Notes under the pieces: generated by a model
What the model saw: only the letters and a program-made list of their open reading frames with translations
What the model was told of the DNA's origin: nothing
Databases searched by the model: none
From: Aphidius gifuensis
Taxonomy: Eukaryota > Arthropoda > Insecta > Hymenoptera > Braconidae
DNA length: 64,000 nucleotides
Assembly (NCBI RefSeq): GCF_014905175.1
Contig: NC_057789.1
Location: forward strand, 25,106,555-25,170,554
Direction: 5' to 3'
Made by a program: the position numbers and the translations under genes
Shown: positions 34,661-47,091 of the stretch, in pieces
How positions within the stretch are numbered: position 1 is the first letter of the stretch
How the letters are laid out: each line of letters starts with the position of its first letter

Positions 34661-37600
34661 TTAGACAGTTTCAGCCTTGGTATTATTATCATGATTATCA
34701 TCATCATCATCATCATCGTCATCATCACCACCAGCTTGATCAATTGAATTAATTTTTTGTAGAGCAATTTTAGCTTCATAATCACCAGCTTCATTTTTAA
34801 CAATATTTGCAACAGAATTATTTGAAAATGCATCATTATGAATTGGTAATATACCAGAATTAGCATCTTCAATTGATTTTCTAAGTTCTTTAAGTGCAAC
34901 AACACCAACTAAACGTCCAATTGCTGTAACATATGCATGATTAACACCAACCATACTAAATAAACTATGTACTTTTAATAATGATGTTCTTTCAACAAGT
35001 TGAAATGGTGCTGGATCAATATGACATCTTGAAAAATCAACTTCTTTAGACATTTCACTTTCTTCCCAATGTTTTTGATCTTCAGCAGACATATCAATAA
35101 CTCTTTCACGTGGTAATTGTACTTTTTTTGATGTTGCTGGACTTGGTGTCATTAACATTGGTTGTATTATTTGTGATGATGATGTTATATTATTACAATT
35201 ATTATCATTAATTGATGTACCAACTTCTGGATCTGGATCAACATCTTGTAGTGTTGCTGATTTACGAAATATTGCTTCAAATGCTAAACGTATTCTACTC
35301 TCAGCACCAGTAACTGTTGTATATGGTGTTACTGCTGGACTTGATAATGGACTAAAACCTTTTAATGTAAATGAATTTGTCTTTTTTAATATTGATTTTT
35401 TTGGCTGTGAACCAAATATTGGTGAGTGGTATGTATGATGATCACCATTTTGTGATATTGATGATAAATCATTAACACTTTGTCGTTGCATTTTTAGTAT
35501 ATCTGGTGCTGGTATTACTTCAAATCTTGATGGACGTCTTGAACGTTCTTGTTCAAGTAGAGCACGTTCCATTTCTTCACGTGCACGTTCTTCAGCTTCT
35601 TTTTGTAGTTTTTGTGCAACCTTTTACAAAATATATTTTAATTTATTTATATTAATTTATTGTTATTTAAATTATTACCTGTAATCTTCGTTCACGACCA
35701 ATATGTTTTTCAATTAATTTTATCAATTCCAAACGTTGTATTGAACCAAGAAGAATCATAGAGTCGGGATTATCAACTAATGGAAAACCACGAAGTTTTC
35801 TATTTTCTTTTAATATGTCTTTCAATTTTTGATATGATATTCCATGCCAAATATATCTGACATCACGTACCATAAAATCTTCCACATAAATATTGTACAT
35901 TCCTTCAAAGAAAAAAAAGCACCATCAGTATCATATTCATTACAATTTTATTATTACAAATCTTACCCTTTTTTTATCCAATAATAATTTGTTAGCATGT
36001 TTTTTTTTTTAAATAAAAATGATGTTATAGTTTTGTATGAAAATGTGCATAGATTTCCTGGTAGAAATATTTCTCCAACTTTTTCCAAATTTCTCCGCCT
36101 TTTTTCCAACTTTCTCCACCTTTTTACGAAAATGACCCATGGTTGGAGAAAAGTTGGAAGAAAAATTGGAGAAATATATTTCTACCAGGTTTTATATTGA
36201 AAAAATTTGTTGATAAACTTACCAGAACTTGATGGTAAAAGATCAGGAAGATATGGTAATTTTTTGATGAGAATAATACTATCATATATACTTGGTTGTA
36301 GGAGAGCTGCAATGGCATTGCTAATTAAAACAGCAATCATAATTGGTACAATATGTGTTATTTGTCCAGTCATTTCGAATATAATAACACTGACTGAGAT
36401 TGTATGTGTTACACCAGCTGAAAATGCAGCAGCTCCAACAGTTGCATATCCACCTTAAATAAACAAAACAAATTAATCAATTAAATAAATCATCAATTGA
36501 ATCATTAAATATCATCAACTTGCCAGGTGTAATTGGTGTTATAACACCACCATATCTAACACCATTTGGAAATGATAATGCCATTGATTCACCAACAGCT
36601 CTACCAAGTGCAGCACCAATTTTAAATACTGGTATAAATATACCAGATGGTACTGGAACAGTTGAGCTTATTATTGAAAATATAAATGTAAATAATACAT
36701 AACCAAATAAACCAATAAATACATCATTATATGGTGTTGACCAATGTTTAACAATATTAATTTCTTCAGCATTAAGATGTTCTTTTGTCCATGTAAAATT
36801 TGTAAATAAACCATAAACTTGATCATGTGTATTTAATTCACCAGCCATAAATTGTCCAAGTCCCATTGGAAATGATACTGATGCAACAATTAATGATACA
36901 ATACCAGGATATAAAAATCTATTTTTTTGTAAAAATGCATTCATACTTTTATTTTTTCTCATAAATATAACATATTGACGATGTAACCATACATAAAATG
37001 CACCACCAAGACCACTACCAACACCAATTAGAGCAAATACAAATAGCTCTTGTGGATCAAATGGAAAATCCATTGTAAAATTTGTAGCAAACATTGCTGT
37101 TATTGTTTCTTCACGTTGAAACCATATTGCTAATAAACGAAACATTGTTGCACCACATACTGCTGTAAAAAAACCACGCCAATAATTTCTAACAGCAAAA
37201 TAAACAGTTGTAACTTCAATACTAAATAATACACCACCAATTGGTGCTGCAAAACATGATGCAACACCAACAGCAGCAGCAGCAGCTAACATTTCACAAT
37301 TACGTGATTCATTTTCATATATTCCTTGAAATGATGTTACAAGTTTTGATAATAATGTTGCAACAATACTTGCAATATGTACAAATGGACCTTCTTTACC
37401 AAGTGGTAAACCAGATCCTAATGTTGCTGTTAAACCAATTATTTTAGCAACAAGTGTACGAAATGTTAAATATTCTTTTAATGCAACACCACGTAATATT
37501 GTTTTCATTTCTGGTATACCAGAACCAATACTTTGTGGTGCAACAATATGAACAAAACCAGCACTAAATAATATTAAAATAACTGGTAATGATACCCATG

Positions 37601-40600
37601 CTAAATATTGCAAAGCTGGATGTGATGTCAAGTCTTGATACAGCCATATACGTGCTGAAAATAAAATATTTAAATATCACATTTTCATTGATAAATATTA
37701 GCAAGTAATTCATTTATATTTTACCATTATTACACATTGAAATTCCACGATCCATAGCGTAACTTAAAAGTGCCATAATAACACCAAGTAATGCTAAAAA
37801 AACCCAATCTTCACCGAGTCTTGCACCAGTATGTTTCCATGTAAAAGCAACAAGACCAACAATTTTTCTACATAATGGTCCTCTACGTGATTTTCTCAAC
37901 TCTTCAGCTCGTAATTTATCAAGTTTTCTTCGTGTTTTTTCACTTGATCGTAATCTACGTGCTTCTTCTTTAGCAAATTCACCAAGGTCTTTTGTATAAC
38001 GACCATACATCTGGCAAAAAATAAATACATTAAAATAATATTTTCTTTAAATTATTTTTAATAACAAAAAATATATATATCAAAGAGAAAATTTTAATAA
38101 TCATCATCAAAGCAAACTCACTAAATTTTTAGTTTATTTTTAAAACTAAAAAAAAAATTATTCTTTATTTCTTTTTTTGAGAAATACATGCAAAAGGGTT
38201 AAAAAAAATTTTTCTTTTTTAAATATTTCACTTACAAGATATTCATCATTACAGACGAAATAATTTCTATTCAACAAGGTAGCTGGCATATGAATCAATT
38301 CGAAATAAAAATAAAATATAATATTATTAATTTAGCATTTGTAATAAGCTTATATTTTTCAATCGAAACACTTAATTTATTGTAACAATATTTATCAAGC
38401 ATTTTATTTATGAAATACTTTTTTTTTTTTTTATAATGAACAATCACAAGTGAGCATTGTCAAACAACTGATGATTATTTAGTTTTTATTTGTAAACCAC
38501 TTTATAAATTTTATTGTAAAATTTTGGCAAAGACACGTATAATATTAAATTATTATTTTTAGATACAAGCTATTCAATTTTTTTTTATATATTTATTTCA
38601 ATTGTAATATTTTTTTTTTATTATTTTTCATAATAATTTGATGACAATTTTAAGCTATAAATCACATAAATTAACACTAAATTTATTATCGTAATAAAAA
38701 CATTAATAAATATATTTTTTTAAATGATTAAAAATTATTTTTTGAATGATCGCGACAATTGATGGCTAAGTAATTAAAGCCATCAATACATTGTGATGAA
38801 CAACAACAATTGACTGTGTAAAAAAAAAAAAATGTAAATTAGATTTGTTGGCTTTTTGGCAACGAATCAGTCCTTGTTATCTGCGTATTGCTAGTCTAGC
38901 CAACCGAAAATATAAATAGGTTCATTTATAAATTATATTTTCATTTAATTAATATTCAATTTATCATTAATCTTTTTAAAAATCATTATAAAGAAATTCA
39001 TGATACAATTAAATTTTAAATACTCAAAATTAATTGTATTTTTTTTCTATTGTTTTAATAAATTTTTATTCATTAATTATGACAAATTAAATTAAATAAC
39101 GAATGGTGGTCATTGCCATTTGCCAGTGAATTTAAACATCGGGGAATTGACGTCAATAATGACCACGTCCCACTGGGCAATAAGCCTCTAATCCAATTTA
39201 TTTAAAAAAACCATAATTAACTATTTTAAATTCCACCTGAAAATGCTTATTACATACAACAAAAAAAAATAACAATAATTTCTTATATAATATTTAAATT
39301 ACCAGTAAGTAATTTATTTTTTTGTTTAATTTTTTTTTTTATTCATATTTCTAAAATATTTCAAACGAGATGATTTTTCTTGTAAATTTATTCGTCATTT
39401 ACATGAAACAATGGTCTATTATTTATTCTAATTAATACAACAATTATTTTCTATCAGACAAAATAATAATAGAAAAAAATTAAAATGAATAATAAAAAAA
39501 TTTGAATTAGTTTCTGCTTTGAAAAATAAATATATATATTTGATTTTTTTTTTTTGTTTTAAATGACAATTGTTTGATGCATCAGTGTATAATATTTTCA
39601 AGGTCATCATAAAGCCATTCACTTGTATTATCCGGTGGATAAGCTTGTCGTGTTATAGTCAAGGTCTCCAAACCCACGCGCTTCTATGATCTCTTTTTTT
39701 TTTTTCAAATAGATTTATTTAATTTTTTTTTCATTATAATTACCGGGATTTTTCTATCAATTATTATACATTATTAAAATAAAAAAACAAGTTATTTGTT
39801 TTTTTTTTTCGTGATTAAATCATGCAGTATTATAAAATAAAAATAACAGCGAAAAATAATTTTTGGCATTATGACAAATAGTATAATAAACTTAGACATA
39901 TTATATATAATTTTTGTCTGGCATTGTTGTATTTTGTAATGTTATTTATTTTAAATAAGCATTCATGCAATTTCGAATCGTTATTTTCTTACGATTGTAT
40001 TTATGTAGTCAAAAGGATCAAATTCCGGTTGCTCATCATCCCTTGGTGGTGGACAAGGATAAAAAACTTGCGAAGGTCTAATAAGTTTTTAAAAAAAAGG
40101 AAAAAAATTACTTAATTATTTTTAAAATAACTTTTTGGATTTATTGGTTTTTTTATTTTTCTATACCTCCGTTGACGATTTCCAGATTTTTTTTTAAAAC
40201 TAGACATTAGTTTTGTAAAATTTTCCCATTCTTTATCAACATCCTCTTCACTACCTTCTGGATAATTTTGAAGATAATGATGATGTTCTTTTTTTCCTAC
40301 TTGATTACCTGACATTTTTTAATATGAAATTTATTTGTATTTTTAATCACAAATCGTAAAAAACTTGCTAAATATATTTAAGGCAAAATTTCAAGTAGTA
40401 ATTTAAATAACACAATATTGTTGAATGGTATGTCATAAGTGAATCACACAATACTGAGCCCGTGCTACTAAAGTCAACTTGAATTTATAAATTATCAAGT
40501 GACATCGTTGTTACTCCATAACAAGTTAAACATCAAGTAGCGACAATATTTAATTCATAAATTGACAATATTTAACTGCATAATAATAAATATTTCGATA

Positions 40601-43600
40601 AAACATTTCATCAATTTTTTTTATCTCCATATCATAATTTAATCAAAAAAAAAAATCCAAACATTATTTCGATTTGAAAAAAAATATTTACTTCCTGATA
40701 AATTAATTCTATAATGATTATTGTCAATTAAATATTTATTTATATTTTAATAATATATATTTATTATTAAGTATGATGGATATTTTATATTATTTAATTT
40801 GTTAAAATAAATATTTATTTAGTTGATTAATGTGTAGGTTTCATTGAGACAGTAATGTTTGTGATATAATGGGTTACTTCCTTTTGGAGACAGTGTAGTT
40901 TGTATAATATAAAATGAACAAAAAACATCAGTCACATACAGAATAGGAAGCTCACTTCAAAGTCACGAGTTTAGTTATCAAGTTATCATATTGGTCAAAA
41001 TGACCTCCTCGACCACTTGACACGTCTCTTCTTTTTTTATTTTATTTTCACACATGAATTATTTATTTGTCTTTATCTTAAATATATTGCTACTTGTTTT
41101 TTCCATCACCTACCTCATCAACATCATCATCATCATCGACATGGTCATCATGATGTCCATTAAAATTTAAACAAATCATTTTACAACTTGCTGGTAATAT
41201 CAGCTCGTAATTAAAATTTCTACTGAGCTTTTAATAATTTTTCGTTTCGATTCCATCTTGGTAGAAATTTTTTAATTTATATTTTTTAATATTTTTCAAA
41301 AGATTTGCCGCTTGGAATATTTTACCGACTAGAATAAATAAATAAATCATGGTGCAGTAAATATAACGTAAATTAAATTCAACAAAAAATATCAATATTT
41401 GTTTTAATTTATAATAGCATTATCCAATAAAATATATAAAAATTAATTTAAATTATATTTAATTTTTCCTTTAAATAAATCGAGTTCTCTGACCCCCATT
41501 GATACAAATTATATACATAAATTAAATTTAAACCCATCAAAGAGTAAATTTTATTTTACAAATAAAATAAAATAAAATAAAATTTTACTGCTTGATAAAA
41601 TATATAAATAAATAATAAATATAATAATTTTTATTTATTATTTATTTATCTAGCTGCAAATTAAAATTATAAAAATAAATTTAAAAAAAAAGAGGGAAAG
41701 TTCCGAAGGCTAAATGATGATAACTCTTTGACCAGTTTGTTTGTCATGTATTTACAAGGCTAAATGTCATCCACCCTCTATCACCCACTTGTTTACCATT
41801 ACATTATCAATGACCAAACAAAAAAAAATGAAATCCTTAAAATTATTATTTAAATATTTCTCTTTGAGATTAAAAAATAATAAGATCATAAATGAAAAAA
41901 GATAAAATCAAGGCTAACAAAATACATTGCGTAAAATTTATTGCTGCATTTTTAATTACCACAAAATCATCATCATCATCAATAAAAAATAATCATTGAC
42001 GTGTTAAAATCTATCAATCATATCAAGCTAATCAATTGGAAAATATATTTTTAATTGATCAATAATTTATTGTTCATTCAATTGTTAAATTACAAAAAAA
42101 AAAAAAAAAAACAAATTAGATAGTAAAATAATAAATTTAAATTTGATTCAATTGAAGTTTCATGACACCAAGTGTCTCAGCCAATTCATTACAAGCTTTA
42201 ATTTGATTTTCATGATATGTAATACCTCCAACTTGATCAACATGTTTAATTGATGCGTTTTCTGGATCACCAGCAACCATAACACGTTCATTTGAATTTG
42301 TTGGCATACCTCGAAGTTGATCTAGAAGTTTATTCATTCTATCATGTGAACCTGGACAAAATACATTTGGATTTATTGCAATAAAACAATGACCAAGATC
42401 AGCAATACCATCTGAAGTTTTCCAATTACGTATATTTGGTCCAAATTTACTACCACTAATTATACCACATAAAATTTCAACCATAACCGCAAGACCATAA
42501 CCTTTGTAACCAGAATTATTTTCAATACCACCAAGTGGTAATAATCTAGCACTTTCTAATGCTTCATTTGCATCATTTGTCATGTTACCAATTTTATCAA
42601 ATGCCCAACCATCTGGTATTTTTCATTCTTTCTTGATGCTATTTCAATTTTTCCTAATGCAACAGCTGTTGTTGCCATGTCCAATACAAATTCATCATTA
42701 TTACTTTTCATTGCAATTGATAATGGATTTGTACCAAGTGCTGATTCACAACTTCTTGTTGGTACTTGAAGTGGGCTTGTGTTTGTACAGCTAAAACCAA
42801 TTAGACCCTCATTTGCTGCCATTAATGTGTAATAACCACATATACCATAATGATTTGATCCACGTGTTGATACCATTCCAATGCCAAATTTGTTAGCTTT
42901 ATCAATTGCCAATTCCATTGAGTATTTACCAATAACTTGACCTAAACCATTTTGTCCATCAACCAATGCAATTGCCTGTTTAATTAAAAAACATTATCAT
43001 CATTTTTTAATCAAGTTTATTATTTTTAATTTATGATTCTTATCAGTACAAATATTTTTTTCTAAAATGATAATTACATCAAGGTTTTTTTTATTTTTTT
43101 TTTTTTTGTTTACTGATGATAAATTTAATCATCATACAATCATGCAATTGTTTAAAATAAAATAAATGTTAATAAATTATACAAGACCTGATAGTCATTG
43201 ATGATTTGCGGTCTAGCAATTGGATCTGTTAATTTTTTTTGTATATCTGTAACATACATTGGTACTCTATTCATTCCATGACTAAAATGTCCACGATAAT
43301 CAGCAGTCATTAAATGATCAGCAACAATTATTGAATCATCATTATTTGCACCAGCTTTTATCATACAATCTTTGATGAATCTAACAACTTCTTCTTTTTT
43401 AACAATCATAGATTTAGCAACAAAATTTGTTGACATATTTAAAATATTTGATCTTGCTCCACTTGTTGCAAGTAAAATACTGTTTTTATTTTTAATTAAA
43501 AACATATTTGATGTATAAAATTTTTTATCTGATAAATTTATAAACAATAATATATATTTTTTTATTTGATTAATTTTATCTATTTATTTATAAATTAATT

Positions 43601-44844
43601 AATGATAAAATTTATAATCAATAAATTATGTAACACCAGTTTTTAAACTTTTTTTATAAAAATATATTTTATAATTAAATAGAAAATTAAAAACACAAAA
43701 TAACTAGCACACAATTTTTTTGTGTTGATGTGTGTGTGTGACACTATTTTTCTATTTTGATTATAATAGAAAAATTTTGTGTAAATGTAGAAAAAGTCTA
43801 TCGTAATTTGTTGGAGCCACTTGTTCGAGTCAAAGCAAGTCAAAGTTTGATCCGCTTTGACTGGCCTCTTTTTTTACATTACAATTTGAAATTATCATTG
43901 AAAAACACACGAGGCAACACTGTGTGTTACACATTAAATAACCGCGAATTTTAAATAATTGTTATTGTTGTTTAATTAATTAAACAATCAATCGAAATAT
44001 ATTTTCTATCGAAAAAATAGCCCAAGAATTTTATTACTATTTGTAAAAAAAATTATTCACATAAATTTTCATTGCAAAATAATAAAAATAATTATTAAAT
44101 TATATTACATTATAGAAAATAGTATTATAAATTGTTATTATTTATTTATATTTTTATTTAATTATGAGTGATAGTTAAAGAGACAGATTTAATAAAATCA
44201 CAATGTGTAAATTGTTTTGAAATACACACGTATTGCTAACACATGATAAAAAAAAAATGACGTCATTTTAAAAGTGCATATATAAAATAAAAAAAATGAG
44301 TAGATATAAGTGTTATATATTTTTTTATATGTATAATCAATTTGTATACTTGTAATATTTATTTTAAAAATTTATATTAACAAGATAAACTTGTAATTTT
44401 TTTTTTTTTTTCAAATAATTGTCTTTAAATTTTATTTTCAAGTCGAGACACTTTGATAAGAACCAAAGTAAATCATGAATAAATTTTTGCATTTTATTTT
44501 TTTTTTATGATTAATCAACACCTGTTGATTTCAGCTTGATAATTATGCATATGTTGATATGTAAAATTGTGCAATGATTTTTTTTAAGAAAAAAAAAACT
44601 TGATTTTAATTTTCAAGTCACGAGTTTTATTGAATATTTTTTTTTATATAATTCAAATTGGTATTGTTAAATTAGTATTTTAGTTAATATTTTTAGTAAT
44701 TTAATTTTTCTTTTTATTGATTTTGCTTTGATGATAATTAATTATTATTTTATTGATACTTACCAGTGTGTTTTGATAGCCTAATCCATAAGCTTGTGGA
44801 TCATCAAGCGAAAGTTCTTTACCTTCCATTTTTGATAACTTCAT
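34661..44844 (-). CDS. ClC-a: ClC-2-type voltage-gated chloride channel, ~961-1021 aa, with alternative first exons
   Basis: Common exons are 38010-37725, 37654-36524, 36453-36223, 35902-35679 and 35620-34661 (943 aa), all phases consistent. The membrane domain carries the chloride-filter motif GSGIPEMK, the GKEGPFVH motif with the gating glutamate, and GIFIPVFKIGAALGR. Two cytoplasmic CBS domains follow: one from YNIYVEDFMVRDVRYIW, the other from VDFSRCHIDPAPFQLVERTS to VALKELRKSIED. The tail ends in a run of about ten Asp. The intron at 36524 has a GC donor (GCAAGT). The common part begins MYGRYTKDLGEFAKEEA, which in ClC-2 proteins follows a short variable N-terminus. Three phase-0 first exons can supply it: 38289-38236, 40315-40167 plus 40077-39993, and 44844-44764. 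Confidence 0.93.
38236..38289 (-). CDS. ClC-a: ClC alternative first exon, type 1 (18 codons)
   Basis: Encodes MPATLLNRNYFVCNDEYL and ends in CTT|GTAAGT, phase 0, directly upstream of the MYGRYTKDLG exon. It would give the shortest N-terminus. Confidence 0.6.
39993..40315 (-). CDS. ClC-a: ClC alternative first exons, type 2 (78 codons in two exons)
   Basis: Exons 40315-40167 and 40077-39993 join in phase 2 and end ATC|GTAAGA in phase 0. The peptide starts MSGNQVGKKEHHHYLQNYPE, is hydrophilic, and ends FDPFDYINTI, so the join reads YINTI-MYGRYT, resembling the YEQTL-MYGRYT join in vertebrate ClC-2. The phase agreement over three junctions supports it. Confidence 0.7.
40316..42136. other. ClC intron sequence and 3' side of the nested dehydrogenase gene
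   Basis: No open frame that I support. Positions 40440-40560 and 40960-41030 are less AT-rich and are candidates for the promoter and leader of the type 2 ClC transcript. Confidence 0.35.
42137..43547 (-). CDS. Ldh_2-family malate/L-lactate-type dehydrogenase, ~399 aa, with a frame break
   Basis: Exons are 43547-43188 and 42975-42137, joined in phase 0. The family uses NAD(P)H to reduce 2-oxo acids (malate, sulfolactate and relatives) and is unrelated to classical LDH. Typical segments are DHLMTADYRGHFSHGMNRVP, ALVDGQNGLGQVIG, STRGSNHYGICGYY, ALGTNPLSIA and SGYKGYGLAVMVEILCG. The N-terminus (MFLIKNKNSILLATSGARS) could be a mitochondrial presequence; MSTNFVAKS at 43436 is another possible start. 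At 42619-42623 the run of five A (minus strand) should be six to read NEKIPDGWAFDKIGNM. The gene lies within the longest ClC intron, same strand. Confidence 0.85.
44764..44844 (-). CDS. ClC-a: ClC alternative first exon, type 3 (27 codons)
   Basis: Encodes MKLSKMEGKELSLDDPQAYG then LGYQNTL and ends CTG|GTAAGT, phase 0. The join LGYQNTL-MYGRYTKDLG closely matches YEQTL-MYGRYT in vertebrate ClC-2, which makes this the most family-like first exon. It could in principle join the Ldh_2 gene downstream, but its sequence fits ClC. Using it places the whole Ldh_2 gene in a ClC intron. Confidence 0.7.
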
Positions 44845-46442
44845 TTTTAAATATTATATTTTAGTTTTAAAAAAATATAACTGTAACTTTTTTAAATATA
44901 TTTTTTTAAATATTCATAATTTATTTATAAACAGGAAAATTATTATATTTGTGACACCAATTTCACATTCACGAAACAGTCATCTGACTGAATTACAAAA
45001 TTCTTATCGGGTTCTTGTGCCAACTTTTTTTTTTTTATTTATTTATTATTATTTTTTTTACCGGTTTTTTTTTTTTTTTCTCTTATCCAAACCTTGAATG
45101 AGTTTTTCGTGATGATTTACAATCCATCAAATTATTCACTTTAATTTAAAAATACATATCAACAATCATCGCTTTTTTTTTCTCAACAAAAAATTTAAAA
45201 AAGAAAAAAACTTGATTTTAATATCAATGTTAAATAAAAAATAATAATACACCTCTTATTTATTTAAAAAATATTTTTTTTTTAATTAATTTAAATATTA
45301 GTTTATAAAATAATTAATTATTTTATCATAAAATAATAATAAAGTGTAGAAAAAAAAAAAAAAAATGTTATCTGAACTTTGTACCGATTGCTTATTTTCC
45401 TTGAATGTTTTTTTTTAAATTTTTTCTTGTAAAACAATTATAAATATTGAATTTTAAAAATTGCAAATTTTATCTATATTTATTGATGATATATAAAATT
45501 AATTTTAATTGGTTTATTAAGTTATTCCGAAGACGCACAGAGGCGTCGAGACGCGTGACGACGTCTGTTCGACGAGACGGTCGTGACTCGACTGTTCGAT
45601 GAATGTATAAACTACACTCTGTGATTTGTTCATTTACAATAATATCATAAATATAAGCAAACAAAATATACAACATTTGCAAACAACCATCAAATTTCAC
45701 ACTTGATAATTCATATATATTTTTTTTTTCTTTTTCTTTAAACATCTACTGAGAATAAATTCATGATGTGCAATAATTACAAGCATCTAGCTGCTGAGAT
45801 TTTCCTCATTGAGGGAGAACAATCAATACTGATAATGACAATTTTAATACAAAGAAATAATTTATCATTGTTTTGTTGTTATTATTTTCAAGATTAAATT
45901 GTTACTCAATTGTTTTCTTTTCACTTGTTGCAATTAATCTATCACGTTTAAATATCAACTAGACAAATAATTTAAATATTTTCTTTATTTATTAAAATAA
46001 CTATACGTATTTACATGCAGATTTTTATAAATTAAGCAGCCCATTTTATTCCCCGAAAAAAAAAAAAAAAAAACACTTTTAATTAATTTATAAAATTATT
46101 ATTATTATTATTTAAAAATACAATAAATTTTTGTATTTTTGGGATATAAATTGTGCATATATTTTAATATTATCTATTTTTTAAATAAATAAATTAATAT
46201 TTTTGATCCTTTTTCAACCTTTAAGTTATAAAAAAATTTATTTTGTTCTTTAAAAAAACTGTATTTAAAAATTGTGCGTTTGACAGAATTAATTGCGAAT
46301 TGATCTGATTTTTTTGGAAGAAATTATAATAGTATTGGTGTGATGTTAATTACAGTTTTTTTATTTTTTTATTTTACCCAAGATGATGGTACACGTTTTA
46401 ATGTGAAATCCTGGGATCCATCAAATTATTAGCTGTAGAAAA
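44845..46442. other. Upstream region of ClC, with a GC-rich island
   Basis: The stretch 45520-45610 is strongly GC-rich for this genome, with many CG dinucleotides (CGAGACGCGTGACGACGTC), and is the best candidate for the main ClC promoter and leader on the minus strand. The rest is A/T runs and 3' UTR of synaptobrevin. Confidence 0.4.
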
Positions 46443-47091
46443 TTACTTGTTTCCAGATGATTCTGAACTGCTGCCACCCCAGATTGAAGCTGTTGAAATT
46501 AAAATTAAATAAATAAATAAAAATTGAATAATGTTTAAATTGTTGAACAAACTGAACAATCATTTTTTTATGTTAACAAATTATTAAAATATAATTGGAT
46601 ATTTTAGAAAAATAATTATCAAGAAAAGAAATTTTTCCAGTCGATAAAATTTGCTTGAAAAAAATAAATAAAAATGTTATATAAAGTTGAAAAAATAATA
46701 ATAATAAATAATTGACAAGTTGTGCAACAATTTGTTTGTCCTTAAAATATGATAATTAAATATCAAACTTACAGATAAGTATGATGAGTATGATTAAACC
46801 AATGATGCCCATGATAATCATCATTTTAAGATTTTTCCACCACATTTTTCTCTTTAATTTACCAGCTTGTTGTTCAAATTGTGCAGCACCTTGTTGAAGT
46901 GCATCAGCACGATTATCTAGTTCTGATAATTTTTGATCTCTTTCAAGTACTTTTTCAACATTAACTTTCATAATACCAACAACTTCATCAACTTGTGCTT
47001 GTGTTTGTTGTAATTTTTTAGTTGATACTGCTTGTTGTGGTGTCCTTGGACCACCCAAATCACCATCTCTTGAATATCCACCACCGTCCAT
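46443..47091 (-). CDS. Syb: Synaptobrevin / VAMP (Syb type), 121 aa
   Basis: Exons are 47091-46773 and 46489-46443, joined in phase 1. The protein is an R-SNARE. The SNARE motif runs from KKLQQTQAQVDEVVGIMKVN through LERDQKLSELDNRADALQQG to FEQQAGKLKRKMWW, with the zero-layer Arg in LERDQ. One C-terminal membrane anchor follows (MMIIMGIIGLIILIILI), and a short luminal tail SSIWGGSSSESSGNK. The Trp-rich Ser tail is like that of Drosophila Syb rather than nSyb. Leader exons appear to end at 47476 and 48296. It is transcribed away from a second synaptobrevin gene. Confidence 0.93.

Noticed and set aside
34615..34908. 97-codon minus-strand open frame rich in Met and Ile near the ClC stop codon
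   Set aside because: It is a frame-shifted reading of the Asp-rich ClC tail (GAT repeats read as ATG/ATC).
45470..45745. 91-codon minus-strand open frame over the GC-rich island upstream of ClC
   Set aside because: The peptide is not protein-like outside the CG-rich part. A promoter or leader explains the composition better.
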